From Lentibacillus persicus (GTDB taxonomy: Bacteria; Bacillota; Bacilli; Bacillales; Amphibacillaceae), in contig NZ_FOMR01000006.1 in the NCBI RefSeq assembly GCF_900112705.1, positions 62,001 to 126,000 of the forward strand: DNA of 64,000 nt. Reading direction: 5' to 3'. The notes under the pieces are model-generated. The model saw only the letters and a list, made by a program, of their open reading frames with translations, did no database searches and was not told the origin of the DNA. Both the position numbers and the translations under genes were made by a program. Below, piece by piece: positions 18,481 through 28,704 of the stretch; within the stretch, counting starts at the first letter, position 1; each line of letters starts with the position of its first letter.

Positions 18481-19890
18481 TTATATCGATTGGGATTTTG
18501 TCATGTGCCATTCTTCATTTGCTTTTATTATTTTTAAGGCTTTCTCCATCTGCTGTTTCACGCTTTGTCTTCCCGTGCCGCCGTATGCTTTGCGCGCATC
18601 AACGACCGCTTCCGGGCTGAGGGCTTCAAAAATATCATTTTCGATTAAAGCTGAAAATGACTGAAGTTCATCAAGATTCAAATCCAAAATATATTTGCCT
18701 TCATTAATGCAATGCAGCACAATACTGCCTACTGCTTCGTGAGACTCCCTGAATGTCATCCCTTTTTCGGTCAGATAGTCAGCCAGATCAGTAGCGTTGG
18801 AATAGTCCTTTCTAACCGCCTGGTACATTGAATCATCCTTGACGTGCATTGTTTCAATCATTGGTGCAAATAACCTTAGTGCACCGCTTAATGTTTCAGC
18901 CGTATCAAACATGCCTTCTTTGTCTTCCTGCATATCTTTATTATAAGCGAGCGGCAAGCCTTTTAACATCGTAAGCATGCCGGTCAGATGACCAAACACA
19001 CGACCTGTTTTTCCTCTGACAAGCTCAGGGACATCCGGATTTTTTTTCTGAGGCATCATGCTGCTGCCTGTCGAAAATGCATCATCCAGTTCAATAAAAT
19101 TAAATTCTGCACTCGACCATTGTACCATTTCTTCACAGAGCCGCGATAAATGCATTGCAATCATAGAACCATTGGACAGAAACTCCACAACGAAGTCCCG
19201 GTCACTGACGGCATCAAGACTATTATCACAAACACCGTCAAAGTGCAGCTCCTCAGCTACAAAATTCCGGTCAATCGGAAAAGTCGTTCCAGCCAGCGCG
19301 CCCGCTCCAAGCGGCATTTGGTTAACCCGTTTCCAGCTGTCAGTCAGTCGTTCCACATCACGTTCGAACATAAACACATACGCGAGCATATGGTGGGCGA
19401 ATAACACCGGCTGGGCCCGCTGAAGATGGGTGTATCCCGGCAGCACCGTGTTTTGATGAGTCTCTGCTTGCTTATAAAGCGCAAGCTGGACATTTTTGAG
19501 CAACTGCGTTAATTCCAAAATAACATCACGCAAATACAACCGCATATCCAATGCCACTTGATCATTTCGGCTTCGTCCGGTGTGCAGTTTCCCGCCGACT
19601 TGACCGATTTCATCCGTGAGCAACTTTTCAACATTCATATGAATATCTTCATGTTCCTCATGCAGCACAGCTTCCCCGTTCTCGATTTTATCCGCTACGG
19701 TATGCAACCCATCTATAATCATATCTGCATCGTTTGCTGGGATAACACTGCATTTTTTCAGCATCTTAACGTGTGCCAGACTGCCCTTGATATCATAGGA
19801 AGCCAGTTTCTTGTCAAATGTTATTGATGCGGTATACTCATCGACAAGTTGATTGGTTGATTTTGTAAAGCGACCGCCCCACAATTTCAT
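18481..19890 (-). CDS. argH: Argininosuccinate lyase
   Basis: The 469-residue enzyme cleaves argininosuccinate to arginine and fumarate, the last step of arginine synthesis. The family signature [12 protein letters not shown] is at about 270-281, and the N-terminal [23 protein letters not shown] is typical. [20 protein letters not shown] (about 102-121) is the second conserved block. Its ATG overlaps the argG stop by 4 nt, so translation is coupled. Confidence 0.97.
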   Translation of the reverse strand: MKLWGGRFTKSTNQLVDEYTASITFDKKLASYDIKGSLAHVKMLKKCSVIPANDADMIIDGLHTVADKIENGEAVLHEEHEDIHMNVEKLLTDEIGQVGGKLHTGRSRNDQVALDMRLYLRDVILELTQLLKNVQLALYKQAETHQNTVLPGYTHLQRAQPVLFAHHMLAYVFMFERDVERLTDSWKRVNQMPLGAGALAGTTFPIDRNFVAEELHFDGVCDNSLDAVSDRDFVVEFLSNGSMIAMHLSRLCEEMVQWSSAEFNFIELDDAFSTGSSMMPQKKNPDVPELVRGKTGRVFGHLTGMLTMLKGLPLAYNKDMQEDKEGMFDTAETLSGALRLFAPMIETMHVKDDSMYQAVRKDYSNATDLADYLTEKGMTFRESHEAVGSIVLHCINEGKYILDLNLDELQSFSALIENDIFEALSPEAVVDARKAYGGTGRQSVKQQMEKALKIIKANEEWHMTKSQSI

Positions 19891-21143
19891 TGGCTTAAAG
19901 CTTCCTTAACAGAAATATCTATTTGTGTATCTGTTTCAGTTTTACTGTTATTCTGATTAATGGACGAATGCATCTTCGTCGGCAGTCCCCACAATTTAAT
20001 GAAGCCTAATGCCGCATCATGATCAAACGCATCATCGGCATTGTATGTTGCCAGATTGAAATCATACAGTGACTGGGCAGATTCGCGTCCAAGTGTATGA
20101 ACGTGTCCCTTGTACAGCTTCATTTTGACAGTACCTGAGACGTATTGTTGTGTTTCTTTCACAAATGCTTTCAAAGCATCCGTTAATGGAGAATACCAGA
20201 GACCGTCATATACAGCTGTTGCAAACTGCTGCTCAACAGTCGGCTTAAAACGGGACGTTTCACGTGTCAATGTCAGTGATTCGAGTTCTTTATGAGCCGT
20301 TATTAATACAGATGCAGCCGGAGCTTCATAGATTTCTCTTGATTTTATGCCTACAAGACGATTTTCCACATGATCGATACGCCCAACACCATGTTTTCCG
20401 GCTATCTCATTTAAGGACAGAATCAGTTGATCCAGTTCCATTTCTTCTCCGTTCAGTGAAACCGGCTTGCCGTTTTTAAATGAAACGTCGACAACCTCTG
20501 GTTCGTCCAGTGCTTCAGTCGGGTCTTGTGTTAAATCATACGCGTCTTTCGGCGGCTCTGCCCAAGGATCTTCCAAAATGCCGCACTCATTGCTGCGTCC
20601 CCATAAATTTTCATCAATGCTGTATGGACTGTCGACACCAACCGGAACAGGGATATTGTGTTCTTTAGCAAACGCGAGTTCCTCTTCCCGGGACATCGAC
20701 CATTCACGTACCGGTGCGACAACATCAAGTTCTGGATTCAAACCGGCAAACGCCACGTCAAACCGCACCTGGTCATTTCCTTTTCCTGTACAGCCATGAG
20801 CTACTGCCGTTGCCCCTTCTTTCTCAGCTACATCAACAAGCAATTTGGCGATAAGTGGTCTGGAAAGTGCTGAAATAAGCGGATATTTTCCTTCATATAA
20901 TAAGTTAGCCTGTAGAGCGGGCAACACATATTCGTTGGCAAATAACGTTTTAGCATCCACCACATATGATTTTACCGCACCTACATCAAGCGCCTTCTGT
21001 TTAACAAAGTCGAGATCTTTACCTTCACCTACATCAATTGCCACTGCAATCACATCATAATTATATTTATCCTGGAGCCACTTAACCGCAACGGACGTGT
21101 CCAGACCTCCGGAATATGCCAATACAACTTTCTCTTTACTCAT
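19887..21143 (-). CDS. argG: Argininosuccinate synthase
   Basis: The 418-residue ATP-dependent enzyme joins citrulline and aspartate. The PP-loop AYSGGLDTS is at residues 9-17, and [14 protein letters not shown] (about 115-128) and [13 protein letters not shown] (about 172) are family blocks. The C-terminal extension (about 395-418) is hydrophilic. It has a TAAGGAGAGG ribosome site and lies between argF and argH. Confidence 0.97.
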   Translation of the reverse strand: MSKEKVVLAYSGGLDTSVAVKWLQDKYNYDVIAVAIDVGEGKDLDFVKQKALDVGAVKSYVVDAKTLFANEYVLPALQANLLYEGKYPLISALSRPLIAKLLVDVAEKEGATAVAHGCTGKGNDQVRFDVAFAGLNPELDVVAPVREWSMSREEELAFAKEHNIPVPVGVDSPYSIDENLWGRSNECGILEDPWAEPPKDAYDLTQDPTEALDEPEVVDVSFKNGKPVSLNGEEMELDQLILSLNEIAGKHGVGRIDHVENRLVGIKSREIYEAPAASVLITAHKELESLTLTRETSRFKPTVEQQFATAVYDGLWYSPLTDALKAFVKETQQYVSGTVKMKLYKGHVHTLGRESAQSLYDFNLATYNADDAFDHDAALGFIKLWGLPTKMHSSINQNNSKTETDTQIDISVKEALSQ

Positions 21144-21191
21144 AGTAACCTCTCCTTATGTTGTCATTTTAAAAAGCAATTTCTTAATCAG

Positions 21192-22151
21192 TTAGCTCAT
21201 CAGCGCTGCCATTAACGCTTTTTGAGCGTGTAGTCTATTTTCGGCCTGCTGAAAAACGACAGACTGTTCACCGTCAATGACATCTGCACTGACTTCCTCG
21301 CCGCGATGTGCGGGCAAACAATGCATGAATATAGCATCGTCTTTTGCTACTCCGAAAAGTGAGGTATTTACTTGAAAGCCAGCAAAATTCTTTTCACGAT
21401 TGGCCGCCTCACTTTCCTGGCCCATACTTGCCCATACATCAGTATATATCACATCCGCATTGTCGGCAGCAGCTTTAGGATCTGATAATACTTCCAGCTG
21501 ACTTCCGGTATTATCAGCAATGTCGAGTGCTTTCTGAACAATGGACGATTCCGGCGCATAATCATCTGGTACAGCAATACTCATATCCATCCCTGTAATC
21601 GCCGCCCCAATCATAAGCGAATGCGCCATATTATTGCCATCACCGATATATGCCATTTTTATATTATTCAGCTGGCCTTTTAGTTCAAGAATCGTTTGCA
21701 GGTCAGCAAGCACCTGACATGGGTGATACAAATCTGTAAGCCCATTTATAACGGGAATAGATGCATTCCCGGCGAACGTTTCAAGCGTATCATGGGAGAA
21801 CGTTCTGATCATGATTCCATCGACATAGCCAGATAGTATTTTGGCGGTATCAGCCATTGACTCGCCTCTGCCAAGCTGCAACTCATCTGAACTTAAGAAA
21901 ATGCCGGTGCCGCCCAATTGAAAAATGCCGGTCTCAAAAGATACACGCGTTCTCGTGGACGGTTTTTCAAATATCATCCCGAGCGTTTTTCCTTTTAATG
22001 GCTCAACGTGCGCCCCGGCTTTATGTTTTTGTTTTAATTCATCAGCCTTCTGAAGCAAATGCATTAATTCGTGCTGGCTGTAATCAGCAAGCTTTAAAAA
22101 ATCCCGGCCTGTCAGTTTCTCATTTACAGCAAGGTCAGCTTCGGTTTTCAT
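21192..22151 (-). CDS. argF: Ornithine carbamoyltransferase
   Basis: The 319-residue enzyme makes citrulline from ornithine and carbamoyl phosphate. The carbamoyl-phosphate motif STRTR is at about 59-63, HPCQ at about 142 and the ornithine motif HCLPAHRGEE near 270. Its ATG directly follows the carB TAA, with the ribosome site AAAGGAGC inside carB. Adjacent carB supplies its substrate. Confidence 0.96.
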   Translation of the reverse strand: MKTEADLAVNEKLTGRDFLKLADYSQHELMHLLQKADELKQKHKAGAHVEPLKGKTLGMIFEKPSTRTRVSFETGIFQLGGTGIFLSSDELQLGRGESMADTAKILSGYVDGIMIRTFSHDTLETFAGNASIPVINGLTDLYHPCQVLADLQTILELKGQLNNIKMAYIGDGNNMAHSLMIGAAITGMDMSIAVPDDYAPESSIVQKALDIADNTGSQLEVLSDPKAAADNADVIYTDVWASMGQESEAANREKNFAGFQVNTSLFGVAKDDAIFMHCLPAHRGEEVSADVIDGEQSVVFQQAENRLHAQKALMAALMS

Positions 22152-25100
22152 TTACATCACATGCTCCTTTCGCCCATCTAATGATTTGCTTGCGCTCAAG
22201 TAATCACTTATCGAAACAGGTGCCTCTTGGTTTTGCACTGCCCCGTGCAAGTAAGCCTGGAGTGTTTCAGCAGATGTCAAGCACGGTGTGTTAACCGCTA
22301 ATGCAGTTATTCGCAGGTGCGTATGCACATCTTTTTTAAATGATTTCTGTGTGTCGCAAATTAATGAAAAATTAGTTTCTGCACAAAGAGCCGTTGCATC
22401 TTTAATATCTAATATATTGTCAGCAGGCACGCCTCTTTTACTGAGAAAAACGGCCGTATCGCTATCAGCAGCTATTTTCACTGATAGATGCGAAAGTATC
22501 GAAACAAGCTGATCTGATATTTCTTCCTCTCCACTTAATGACAAATAAATCTGCTTGTCAGAAGCTTGGTCCAAGCGACTGCCCTCAGCCCAGCCACAAG
22601 CTTTTGCCAACGCCTGACCTACTGTTTTCCCTAGACCTATAGCTTCACCGGTCGACTGCATTTCAGGTCCTGCATAAGGGTCGACACCAGATAACTTGGC
22701 GGTGGAAAAAACCGGCATCTTGACAGCGAAATAAGAAACATCGTCGTGTAAACCCAGTTTCGTTGATTGCTGCTGAAGCGGGTTACCCAACTGGACTTGA
22801 ACAGCCAGGTCAATTAACGGAATGCCCGTTACTTTGCTTGCAATTGGGGCTGTCCGTGAAGCTCGCGGGTTAATTTCAAGGACGTACAATTCTTTTTCAT
22901 CCTGGCTGAGCACGAATTGAATATTAACCATGCCGTGCAAATTTAATTCCTTTGATATGGCTTTTGTATATGACTCGACCAGCGCTTTATGCGACGCTGA
23001 TAAATCGGGTGCCGGAAAAACAGCAATACTGTCTCCGGAGTGAACACCTGCCCGTTCAACATGCTGAAAAACACCTGGAATTAAAACGTCTTTCCCATCG
23101 CAGACTGCGTCTATCTCAAATTCCCGGCCAGGGATAAACGAATCAATTAACAGTGGAAAGACAGCTGTATCATTAGCCGCCTCATCCCGGCCTTTCAGAT
23201 ATGTCATCAACTCTGTTTCGTTATTTAAGATTTCCATCCCGCTTCCGCCAATGACATAAGATGGACGGACGAGCACCGGATAACCTATATCCCTTGCCGC
23301 AGCAACTGCTTCTTCAAGATTTGCTGCTGATTTTCCGGGTATATGCGGGATATCCAGTTTTTGCAGCATATGATAGAACATGTCGCGGTCTTCAACAGCA
23401 TTAATACCAGTCAGTGATGTCCCATAAATTGGAACTCCCGCTTCGTGCAACGCCTCAACAAGGTTAATTGCTGTCTGACCGCCGAATTGCACCATAACCC
23501 CATCAGCCTGCTCATTTTGGACAACGGCTAAAACATCTTCCACAGTTAATGGTTCAAAGTATAGATGATCAGCAATATTATAGTCTGTACTGACCGTCTC
23601 CGGGTTATTGTTTATGACAACTGCACTGATGCCCTGCTCCTGCAAAGACATGGCCGCATGAACGGAACAATAATCAAATTCGATGCCCTGACCAACTCTG
23701 ATAGGGCCTGCACCTAAGACAACAACCTTTTTCCCTTCTAGAGGCTTCGCTTCGTTAATACCGTTGTGGGTGCGATAATAGTACCCCAAATCTTTACCGT
23801 TCTTTGTTCGACTTGTATCAACCGATTTAAAAGATGGGGCAACATCCCTAGAAAAATCGTGGGTTGAAGTTGATTCTTTTTCAAAACTTGCTGTCAAAAG
23901 CCGATCTGATATTCCCATCGATTTGGCTTTATGCCATTCTTCCCGGTTGATGCTTTCCAAGTCTTTATGTTTGAGCGATTCTTCCATCGCTATAATCTTG
24001 TATATGCCGTTCAAAAAATAATGGGTAATCCCCGTTAATTCATGAATTTTTTCAATCGTATAACCTCTTCTGATTGCTTCCGCTGTAGCAAAAAGCCGCT
24101 CATCAGTCGGGTTGCTCAGCACTTCTACCATTTCGTCGGATGACCAATTTGGAAGTGTTGGAAAGTATTCAACACCCATATCAAGCGACCGGACCGCTTT
24201 ATTTAAAGCTGCAGGAAAATTCTCCGCCAAAGCCATTACTTCACCGGTTGCCTTCATCTGTGTCCCTAGTTTCCTGTCAGCTGTTTTAAATTTATCAAAT
24301 GGCCAGCGGGGGATTTTGACCGCAATATAATCCAGCGCCGGTTCAAATCCTTCGTATGAATTTCCGGTCATCGGATTGTTCAACTCATCCAGGTTCCAGC
24401 CCATTGCAATCTTCGCCGCCACACTGGCAATTGGATAACCTGTTGCTTTTGAAGCCAAAGCACTTGAGCGGCTCACCCGCGGATTCACTTCAATGATGAC
24501 GTACTCATCTGTTTCAGGATGTAATGCAAACTGAATGTTGCACCCGCCAATGACACCAAGCTCTCTTATGACTTTAAACGAGGCACTTCGCAACAGCTCG
24601 TGCTGCTTTTCGGTTAATGTCTGCGAAGGCGCCACCACGATACTGTCACCAGTATGAACACCTGCAGGGTCGAAGTTCTCCATGTCACAAACGATAACAC
24701 AATTGTCGCCCGCGTCCCTTATGACTTCAAATTCAATTTCCTTCCAGCCTTTAATGCTTTGTTCAACAAGCACTTGACCAACCGGGCTGACATTAATCCC
24801 ATGCTGCACCATTGATGATAACGCATTTTTATTTTCAGCAACGCCGCCCCCAGCTCCGCCCAGTGTATACGCCGGTCTAATAATAATTGGAAAACCTGCT
24901 GAATTTGCGAATTGGACTGCATCCTCTGCCGAATGAACGGATAAACTTTCAGGAACCGGCTCGCCTATTTCTTTCATTGTTGACTTAAATATATCCCGGT
25001 CTTCACCCTTTTGAATTGTCTCTAAAGAGGTCCCAAGCAATTTAACATTAAATTGTTCCAGCACACCTGCTTCATATAGTGTAAGCGCCAGGTTCAGACC

Positions 25101-25382
25101 TGTCTGGCCGCCCAGCGTAGGTAATATACCATCAGGCCGTTCCTTTTTAATAATCGCGGCCAGTGATTCCGTCGTCAAAGGCTCCAAATATACCTGGTCA
25201 GCCATAGTATGATCAGTCATAATCGTTGCAGGGTTATTATTAACGAGGATAACCTCCACGCCTTCTTCTTTGAGCGCCAGGCATGCTTGCGTACCTGAAT
25301 AATCAAACTCAGCTGCTTGACCAATAATTATAGGGCCTGATCCAACCACAAGAACTTTCTGGATTTGCTGTAATTTAGGCAT
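22152..25382 (-). CDS. carB: Carbamoyl-phosphate synthase large subunit
   Basis: This 1076-residue subunit has two ATP-grasp halves: the first begins KVLVVGSGPIIIGQAAEFDYSG (about 8), the second KKVVVLGAGPIRVGQGIEFDYC (about 555). Each half has a complete nucleotide site, and a C-terminal MGS-like regulatory domain follows (about 940-1076). It makes carbamoyl phosphate using ammonia from the small subunit CarA, but no carA lies next to it. Grouping with argFGH and an ARG-box-like site suggests arginine-specific control. The ribosome site is GGAAGGTG. Confidence 0.96.
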   Translation of the reverse strand: MPKLQQIQKVLVVGSGPIIIGQAAEFDYSGTQACLALKEEGVEVILVNNNPATIMTDHTMADQVYLEPLTTESLAAIIKKERPDGILPTLGGQTGLNLALTLYEAGVLEQFNVKLLGTSLETIQKGEDRDIFKSTMKEIGEPVPESLSVHSAEDAVQFANSAGFPIIIRPAYTLGGAGGGVAENKNALSSMVQHGINVSPVGQVLVEQSIKGWKEIEFEVIRDAGDNCVIVCDMENFDPAGVHTGDSIVVAPSQTLTEKQHELLRSASFKVIRELGVIGGCNIQFALHPETDEYVIIEVNPRVSRSSALASKATGYPIASVAAKIAMGWNLDELNNPMTGNSYEGFEPALDYIAVKIPRWPFDKFKTADRKLGTQMKATGEVMALAENFPAALNKAVRSLDMGVEYFPTLPNWSSDEMVEVLSNPTDERLFATAEAIRRGYTIEKIHELTGITHYFLNGIYKIIAMEESLKHKDLESINREEWHKAKSMGISDRLLTASFEKESTSTHDFSRDVAPSFKSVDTSRTKNGKDLGYYYRTHNGINEAKPLEGKKVVVLGAGPIRVGQGIEFDYCSVHAAMSLQEQGISAVVINNNPETVSTDYNIADHLYFEPLTVEDVLAVVQNEQADGVMVQFGGQTAINLVEALHEAGVPIYGTSLTGINAVEDRDMFYHMLQKLDIPHIPGKSAANLEEAVAAARDIGYPVLVRPSYVIGGSGMEILNNETELMTYLKGRDEAANDTAVFPLLIDSFIPGREFEIDAVCDGKDVLIPGVFQHVERAGVHSGDSIAVFPAPDLSASHKALVESYTKAISKELNLHGMVNIQFVLSQDEKELYVLEINPRASRTAPIASKVTGIPLIDLAVQVQLGNPLQQQSTKLGLHDDVSYFAVKMPVFSTAKLSGVDPYAGPEMQSTGEAIGLGKTVGQALAKACGWAEGSRLDQASDKQIYLSLSGEEEISDQLVSILSHLSVKIAADSDTAVFLSKRGVPADNILDIKDATALCAETNFSLICDTQKSFKKDVHTHLRITALAVNTPCLTSAETLQAYLHGAVQNQEAPVSISDYLSASKSLDGRKEHVM

Positions 25383-25421
25383 AGGGCACCTTCCTTTTTT
25401 TAAAACGCGAGTATGAATGTC

Positions 25422-25458
25422 TTTGTATTATTATGCAATATAATTTATATTAATGCAA
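25422..25458 (-). promoter_or_regulatory. carB-argFGH promoter with ARG-box-like operator
   Basis: TTGCAT (25453-25458), 17 nt and CATAAT (25430-25435) form a sigma-A promoter on the minus strand. An 18-bp site at 25422-25439 contains TGCATAATAATACA, matching the ArgR/AhrC pattern TGnATwwwwATnCA, and covers the -10. The site fits repression by ArgR; binding is inferred. Confidence 0.6.
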
Positions 25459-25513
25459 TAGATGATCGTAACTTCTTTAAATTTTTTGTTTGAATTATCG
25501 GCTGCATTTCTCA

Positions 25514-25548
25514 TAAAAAAACAATGCAACCCGTTATAACAGGCTGCA
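25514..25548 (-). terminator. Terminator of the YisK-like hydrolase gene
   Basis: On the minus strand TGCAGCCTGT and ACGGGTTGCA pair (two G-U) around TATA, followed by TTGTTTTTTT. Confidence 0.85.
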
Positions 25549-25560
25549 CACTTTTGTTTA

Positions 25561-26496
25561 TTAATTTATTTCTCTCACTTCATTTTCTAATCGTCCAATA
25601 TGATCGATTTCAACGGTTACTTTATCACCATTTCCGACAAACTGCGGCGGGTTCATTCCCATACCGACTCCGTTTGGCGTACCGGTCATAATCAAATCTC
25701 CCGGTTTTAATGTCATAAGGGATGTGATGAATTCAATAAGAAACGGAATGTCAAAAATGAGCTGGTCAGTTGTGGCTGATTGTCTCTCTTCACCGTTTAC
25801 AAACGAACGTATGGATAATTTGCCGGCGTCCGCCATTTCATCACGTGTCAAAACCCATGGACCAATTGGTGTTGATCTGTCCAACGTTTTTCCCTGAAGC
25901 CATTGCGGCGTTCGCTTTTGCAGATCACGGGCGGACATATCATTACCGATTGTGTATCCCGCAACATAATCCAGTGCCTGCTCTCTTTTAACACGCGATG
26001 CTTCACTTCCAATCACCAATGTCAGTTCTGCTTCGTAATCAAATTTCGTTACAAAATCCGGCTTTTCAATAGCGTCATCAGGCCCAACCAACGCATTGGC
26101 AAATTTTGCGAACAATACGGGATAGTCCGGTACGTCACTATCCATTTCTGCAGCATGGGCTGCATAGTTTTTCCCCACACAAATAATCTTTCCCGGTTCG
26201 GGGACGGGTGCTGACCTATGAACATCTTTTGCGTCAAAACTTATGTCGTCTAAATTGTTGGTTTCTGCATAGGTTTTGACGTTTTTAGCTTGGTCAATAA
26301 CCTGCTGACCGGCTGCATAAAACTGCCTTGGATCAGCCGGGAATAATCGCTCTGCATTCAGGACTGCATTGTTCTCTGAGTTCATAAACTGCATTTTTTT
26401 CCAGGCCGCCTGAAGATCGATAATTTTATCATTGTGCGTAAAACCCATTCGATACGGTCCAGGGGTGCCCTTTTGTTTATAGCTAAGTAATCTCAA
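25561..26496 (-). CDS. Fumarylacetoacetate hydrolase family protein (YisK-like)
   Basis: The 311-residue protein has an N-terminal extension (1-95) and a C-terminal FAH fold. Metal and active-site blocks are ICVGKNYAAHAAEMDSD (about 105), FDYEAELTLVIG (about 150), GYTIGNDMSARDLQ (about 175) and LIMTGTPNGVGMGM (about 268). Such enzymes hydrolyse or decarboxylate 2-oxo acids such as acylpyruvates or oxaloacetate; the substrate cannot be read from sequence. It is a single gene with its own terminator and lies downstream of a 21-bp-period repeat array. Confidence 0.85.
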   Translation of the reverse strand: MRLLSYKQKGTPGPYRMGFTHNDKIIDLQAAWKKMQFMNSENNAVLNAERLFPADPRQFYAAGQQVIDQAKNVKTYAETNNLDDISFDAKDVHRSAPVPEPGKIICVGKNYAAHAAEMDSDVPDYPVLFAKFANALVGPDDAIEKPDFVTKFDYEAELTLVIGSEASRVKREQALDYVAGYTIGNDMSARDLQKRTPQWLQGKTLDRSTPIGPWVLTRDEMADAGKLSIRSFVNGEERQSATTDQLIFDIPFLIEFITSLMTLKPGDLIMTGTPNGVGMGMNPPQFVGNGDKVTVEIDHIGRLENEVREIN

Positions 26497-26644
26497 AATA
26501 TGTACCTCCTATTAATGCGATGATTTATACATCTATTCTTATTCTACTAGAACTACAGGAGTCTTTGTACTTTTTTGAAACTTTCTGCCTCCGGGTTGTT
26601 AATTTAGCTGTCACAAAGGCTTTATTAAATTGGAGGATTATTCA

Positions 26645-26760
26645 ATCTACAGCGATGTTTGCATAATCTATAGCGATTCTCAACCGAACTACAGCGATTT
26701 TCGCTTAATCTACAGCGATAATAATGCCATCTACAGCGATGCGCTATAGTCCACAGCTAT
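26645..26760. repeat. Array of six 12-bp motifs at 21-bp period
   Basis: The motif ATCTACAGCGAT (or close variants) starts at 26645, 26666, 26687, 26708, 26729 and, degenerate, 26749. The first five are exactly 21 bp apart; the 9-bp spacers differ in sequence. It is too short-spaced to be CRISPR. It lies about 150-265 bp before the start of the YisK-like gene. Confidence 0.85.
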
Positions 26761-26780
26761 TTTTCAAATACATGCCATAC

Positions 26781-26815
26781 AAAAATCCGGCACCCTTCTA
26801 AAGAGTGCCGGATTT
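26781..26815 (-). terminator. Terminator of the 54-residue gene
   Basis: On the minus strand AAATCCGGCAC and GTGCCGGATTT are perfect 11-bp arms around an 11-nt loop, followed by further U residues. Confidence 0.85.
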
Positions 26816-26825
26816 GTTATCACAT

Positions 26826-26990
26826 TTAAATTTTATTCTCAATTTCTGCTAACATATGCTTACATTCCTCATATTCACGCTGTCGTCTTTTTTCAACTGC
26901 TATGCGGTTGTCCAAATTTCTTTCGTACTCCTCAAAGCCCATTTTGTGTGATTGTTGCATGGCTTTTTCCATTTCAGGAGTGTAATTCAT
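26826..26990 (-). CDS. Small charged orphan protein, 54 residues
   Basis: This gene was read directly; it begins MNYTPEMEKAMQQSHKMGFE and continues as a highly charged, Lys/Arg/Glu-rich amphipathic helix with one Cys, ending AEIENKI. I do not recognise a family. A modest GTGGA ribosome site precedes the ATG, and a perfect terminator follows the stop by about 10 nt, which supports a real gene. No promoter is obvious. Confidence 0.55.
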   Translation of the reverse strand: MNYTPEMEKAMQQSHKMGFEEYERNLDNRIAVEKRRQREYEECKHMLAEIENKI

Positions 26991-27194
26991 TCTTATTCCA
27001 CTATTAATAGGGAACCATCCTTTCGTTTGATTACGATATTAAGGATATCATACCGTCAATCAATAGAACAAAGCGCATTTGACAGCGTTAAACCGGAAAA
27101 TATCATATATGAATTGCTGATAACCATTCAATTACTTTTCAGTTAATTATAGAGCTTATTTCTGCCGATTGCTGAGTTTTCCCTAACATTCGAC

Positions 27195-28016
27195 TTAATT
27201 GGTTTTGCCATCCACCGGCACGATAGCGCCATCAAATTCTTCTTTAATAAAGGTTTGAATGTCATCCGAGTGAAGGACATCTACCAACGTATTGATCGCT
27301 TCGTTATCTTGATTTTCTGTTTTAACTGCAACGACGTTAACGTATGGTGATTCATCCCCTTCTAAAATCAGTGCGTCTTCTGTCGGTGTCAAATCTGCCC
27401 CAATGGCAAAGTTTGTATTAATGGCCACCAGTGTATTTTCTTCTGTCTCATAAAGATTAGGCAATGTGGCAGGATCATAATCATATGAGAACGTCAGATT
27501 TTTTGGGTTCTCCACAATATCATCTGTTGTGGCATCAACTGTATTGACGTCTTCTGCCAGTTTAATGAGACCTTCACTTTCAAGCAGTCCAAGAACGCGT
27601 CCATGGTCCGCAACAGAACGGCTCATTAATACTTCGGAGCCCTCCGGCACTTCCTCAATACTATTAAAATCCTTGGAGTAAATGCCCATCGGCTCAATGT
27701 GAATACCGCCAAGATGCGTGAAATCATAGCCAATATCTTCAATTTGTCCTTCAAGATATGGAATGTGCTGGAAGTAATTTGCATCAATTTCGCCATTTGA
27801 CAAGTCTTCATTCGGCAAGACGTAATCCTGATACTCTTCAATTGTGAGAGTGATGCCTTCATCTTCAAGAATCGGTTTCGCTTCTTCCAGGATCTGGGCA
27901 TGCGGTGTACTCGAGGCGCCGACTTTTATCTCGCTGCCGTCACCGCTTGTGGATCCCCCGCAAGCTGAAAGTAATACGACTGTTAATACTGATAAGAATG
28001 CTAAGATTTTCTTCAT
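27195..28016 (-). CDS. metQ: Methionine ABC transporter substrate-binding lipoprotein MetQ
   Basis: The 273-residue lipoprotein has a signal peptide ending in the lipobox LSAC (Cys about 19). The NlpA/MetQ domain follows: KVGASSTPHAQILEEAKPIL, QDYVLPNEDLSNGEIDANYFQHIPYL (about 62-87) and LKLAEDVNT-type blocks. It captures methionine outside the membrane for MetNI. An AAAAGGAGC ribosome site is present. It is the last gene of metNIQ. Confidence 0.95.
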   Translation of the reverse strand: MKKILAFLSVLTVVLLSACGGSTSGDGSEIKVGASSTPHAQILEEAKPILEDEGITLTIEEYQDYVLPNEDLSNGEIDANYFQHIPYLEGQIEDIGYDFTHLGGIHIEPMGIYSKDFNSIEEVPEGSEVLMSRSVADHGRVLGLLESEGLIKLAEDVNTVDATTDDIVENPKNLTFSYDYDPATLPNLYETEENTLVAINTNFAIGADLTPTEDALILEGDESPYVNVVAVKTENQDNEAINTLVDVLHSDDIQTFIKEEFDGAIVPVDGKTN

Positions 28017-28035
28017 GTTTGTTTGCTCCTTTTCT

Positions 28036-28704
28036 TTATCTTTTATCTATTTTATTGGAGATGTAATCCCCGATAAATTGGAATAAAAATACGATTAGTA
28101 CAATCAATACTGTACATACGAATACAACATCAAATTCACGGCGCTGAAACCCGAAGAAATAGGCGTAATTACCAAGTCCCCCTGCACCTATAACACCTGC
28201 CATCGCCGTATAACCAATCAAGTTGATCGCTGTGACGGTAATCCCTGATACCAGCGCCGGCATCGATTCCGGCAGCAATACCCGGAATATAATGGTTCTG
28301 GTTTTAGCACCCATTGATTTAGCCGCTTCAATAACACCTTTATCCACTTCTTTAAGCGCTATTTCAACGAGCCGGCCATAAAATGGTGCAGACCCAATAA
28401 TTAACGCTGGCAGAGCTGCATTTGGCCCCCGTATCGTACCAATTAAAAAATCAGTAAACGGGAACAGCAGTAGAATTAAAATAATAAACGGGATGGCCCT
28501 GAATATGTTGACGATCGATGCAACAATCATATTTAAGAACTTATTCTGCCAGATGCCGCCTTTCATAGTCAGATACAGCAGCAACCCGAGTAAAATTCCG
28601 AAAATAAACGTTCCGATTAAAGAGAAAATCGTCATATAAAACGTTTCATAGGTTGCTACCCATAAATTCTGCATTTCAATGTTCGGGAATAGACTATTCC
28701 ACAT
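28036..28704 (-). CDS. metI: Methionine ABC transporter permease MetI
   Basis: The 222-residue permease has five to six membrane segments and the ABC EAA loop EAAKSMGAKTRTIIFRVLLPESMPAL (about 135-160). The ATG at 28704 lies 7 nt after GGAGGTG, which is inside the metN end; the frame from 28725 has no ribosome site. It overlaps metN by 11 nt. Confidence 0.94.
   Translation of the reverse strand: MWNSLFPNIEMQNLWVATYETFYMTIFSLIGTFIFGILLGLLLYLTMKGGIWQNKFLNMIVASIVNIFRAIPFIILILLLFPFTDFLIGTIRGPNAALPALIIGSAPFYGRLVEIALKEVDKGVIEAAKSMGAKTRTIIFRVLLPESMPALVSGITVTAINLIGYTAMAGVIGAGGLGNYAYFFGFQRREFDVVFVCTVLIVLIVFLFQFIGDYISNKIDKR

Noticed and set aside
18276-18620. Plus-strand frame of 114 codons crossing repeat element A and the end of argH
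   Set aside because: It covers repeat DNA and the reverse strand of argH, has no ribosome site and no recognisable domain.
26645-26760. CRISPR array
   Set aside because: The repeats are only 12 bp with 9-bp spacers, and no cas gene is present.
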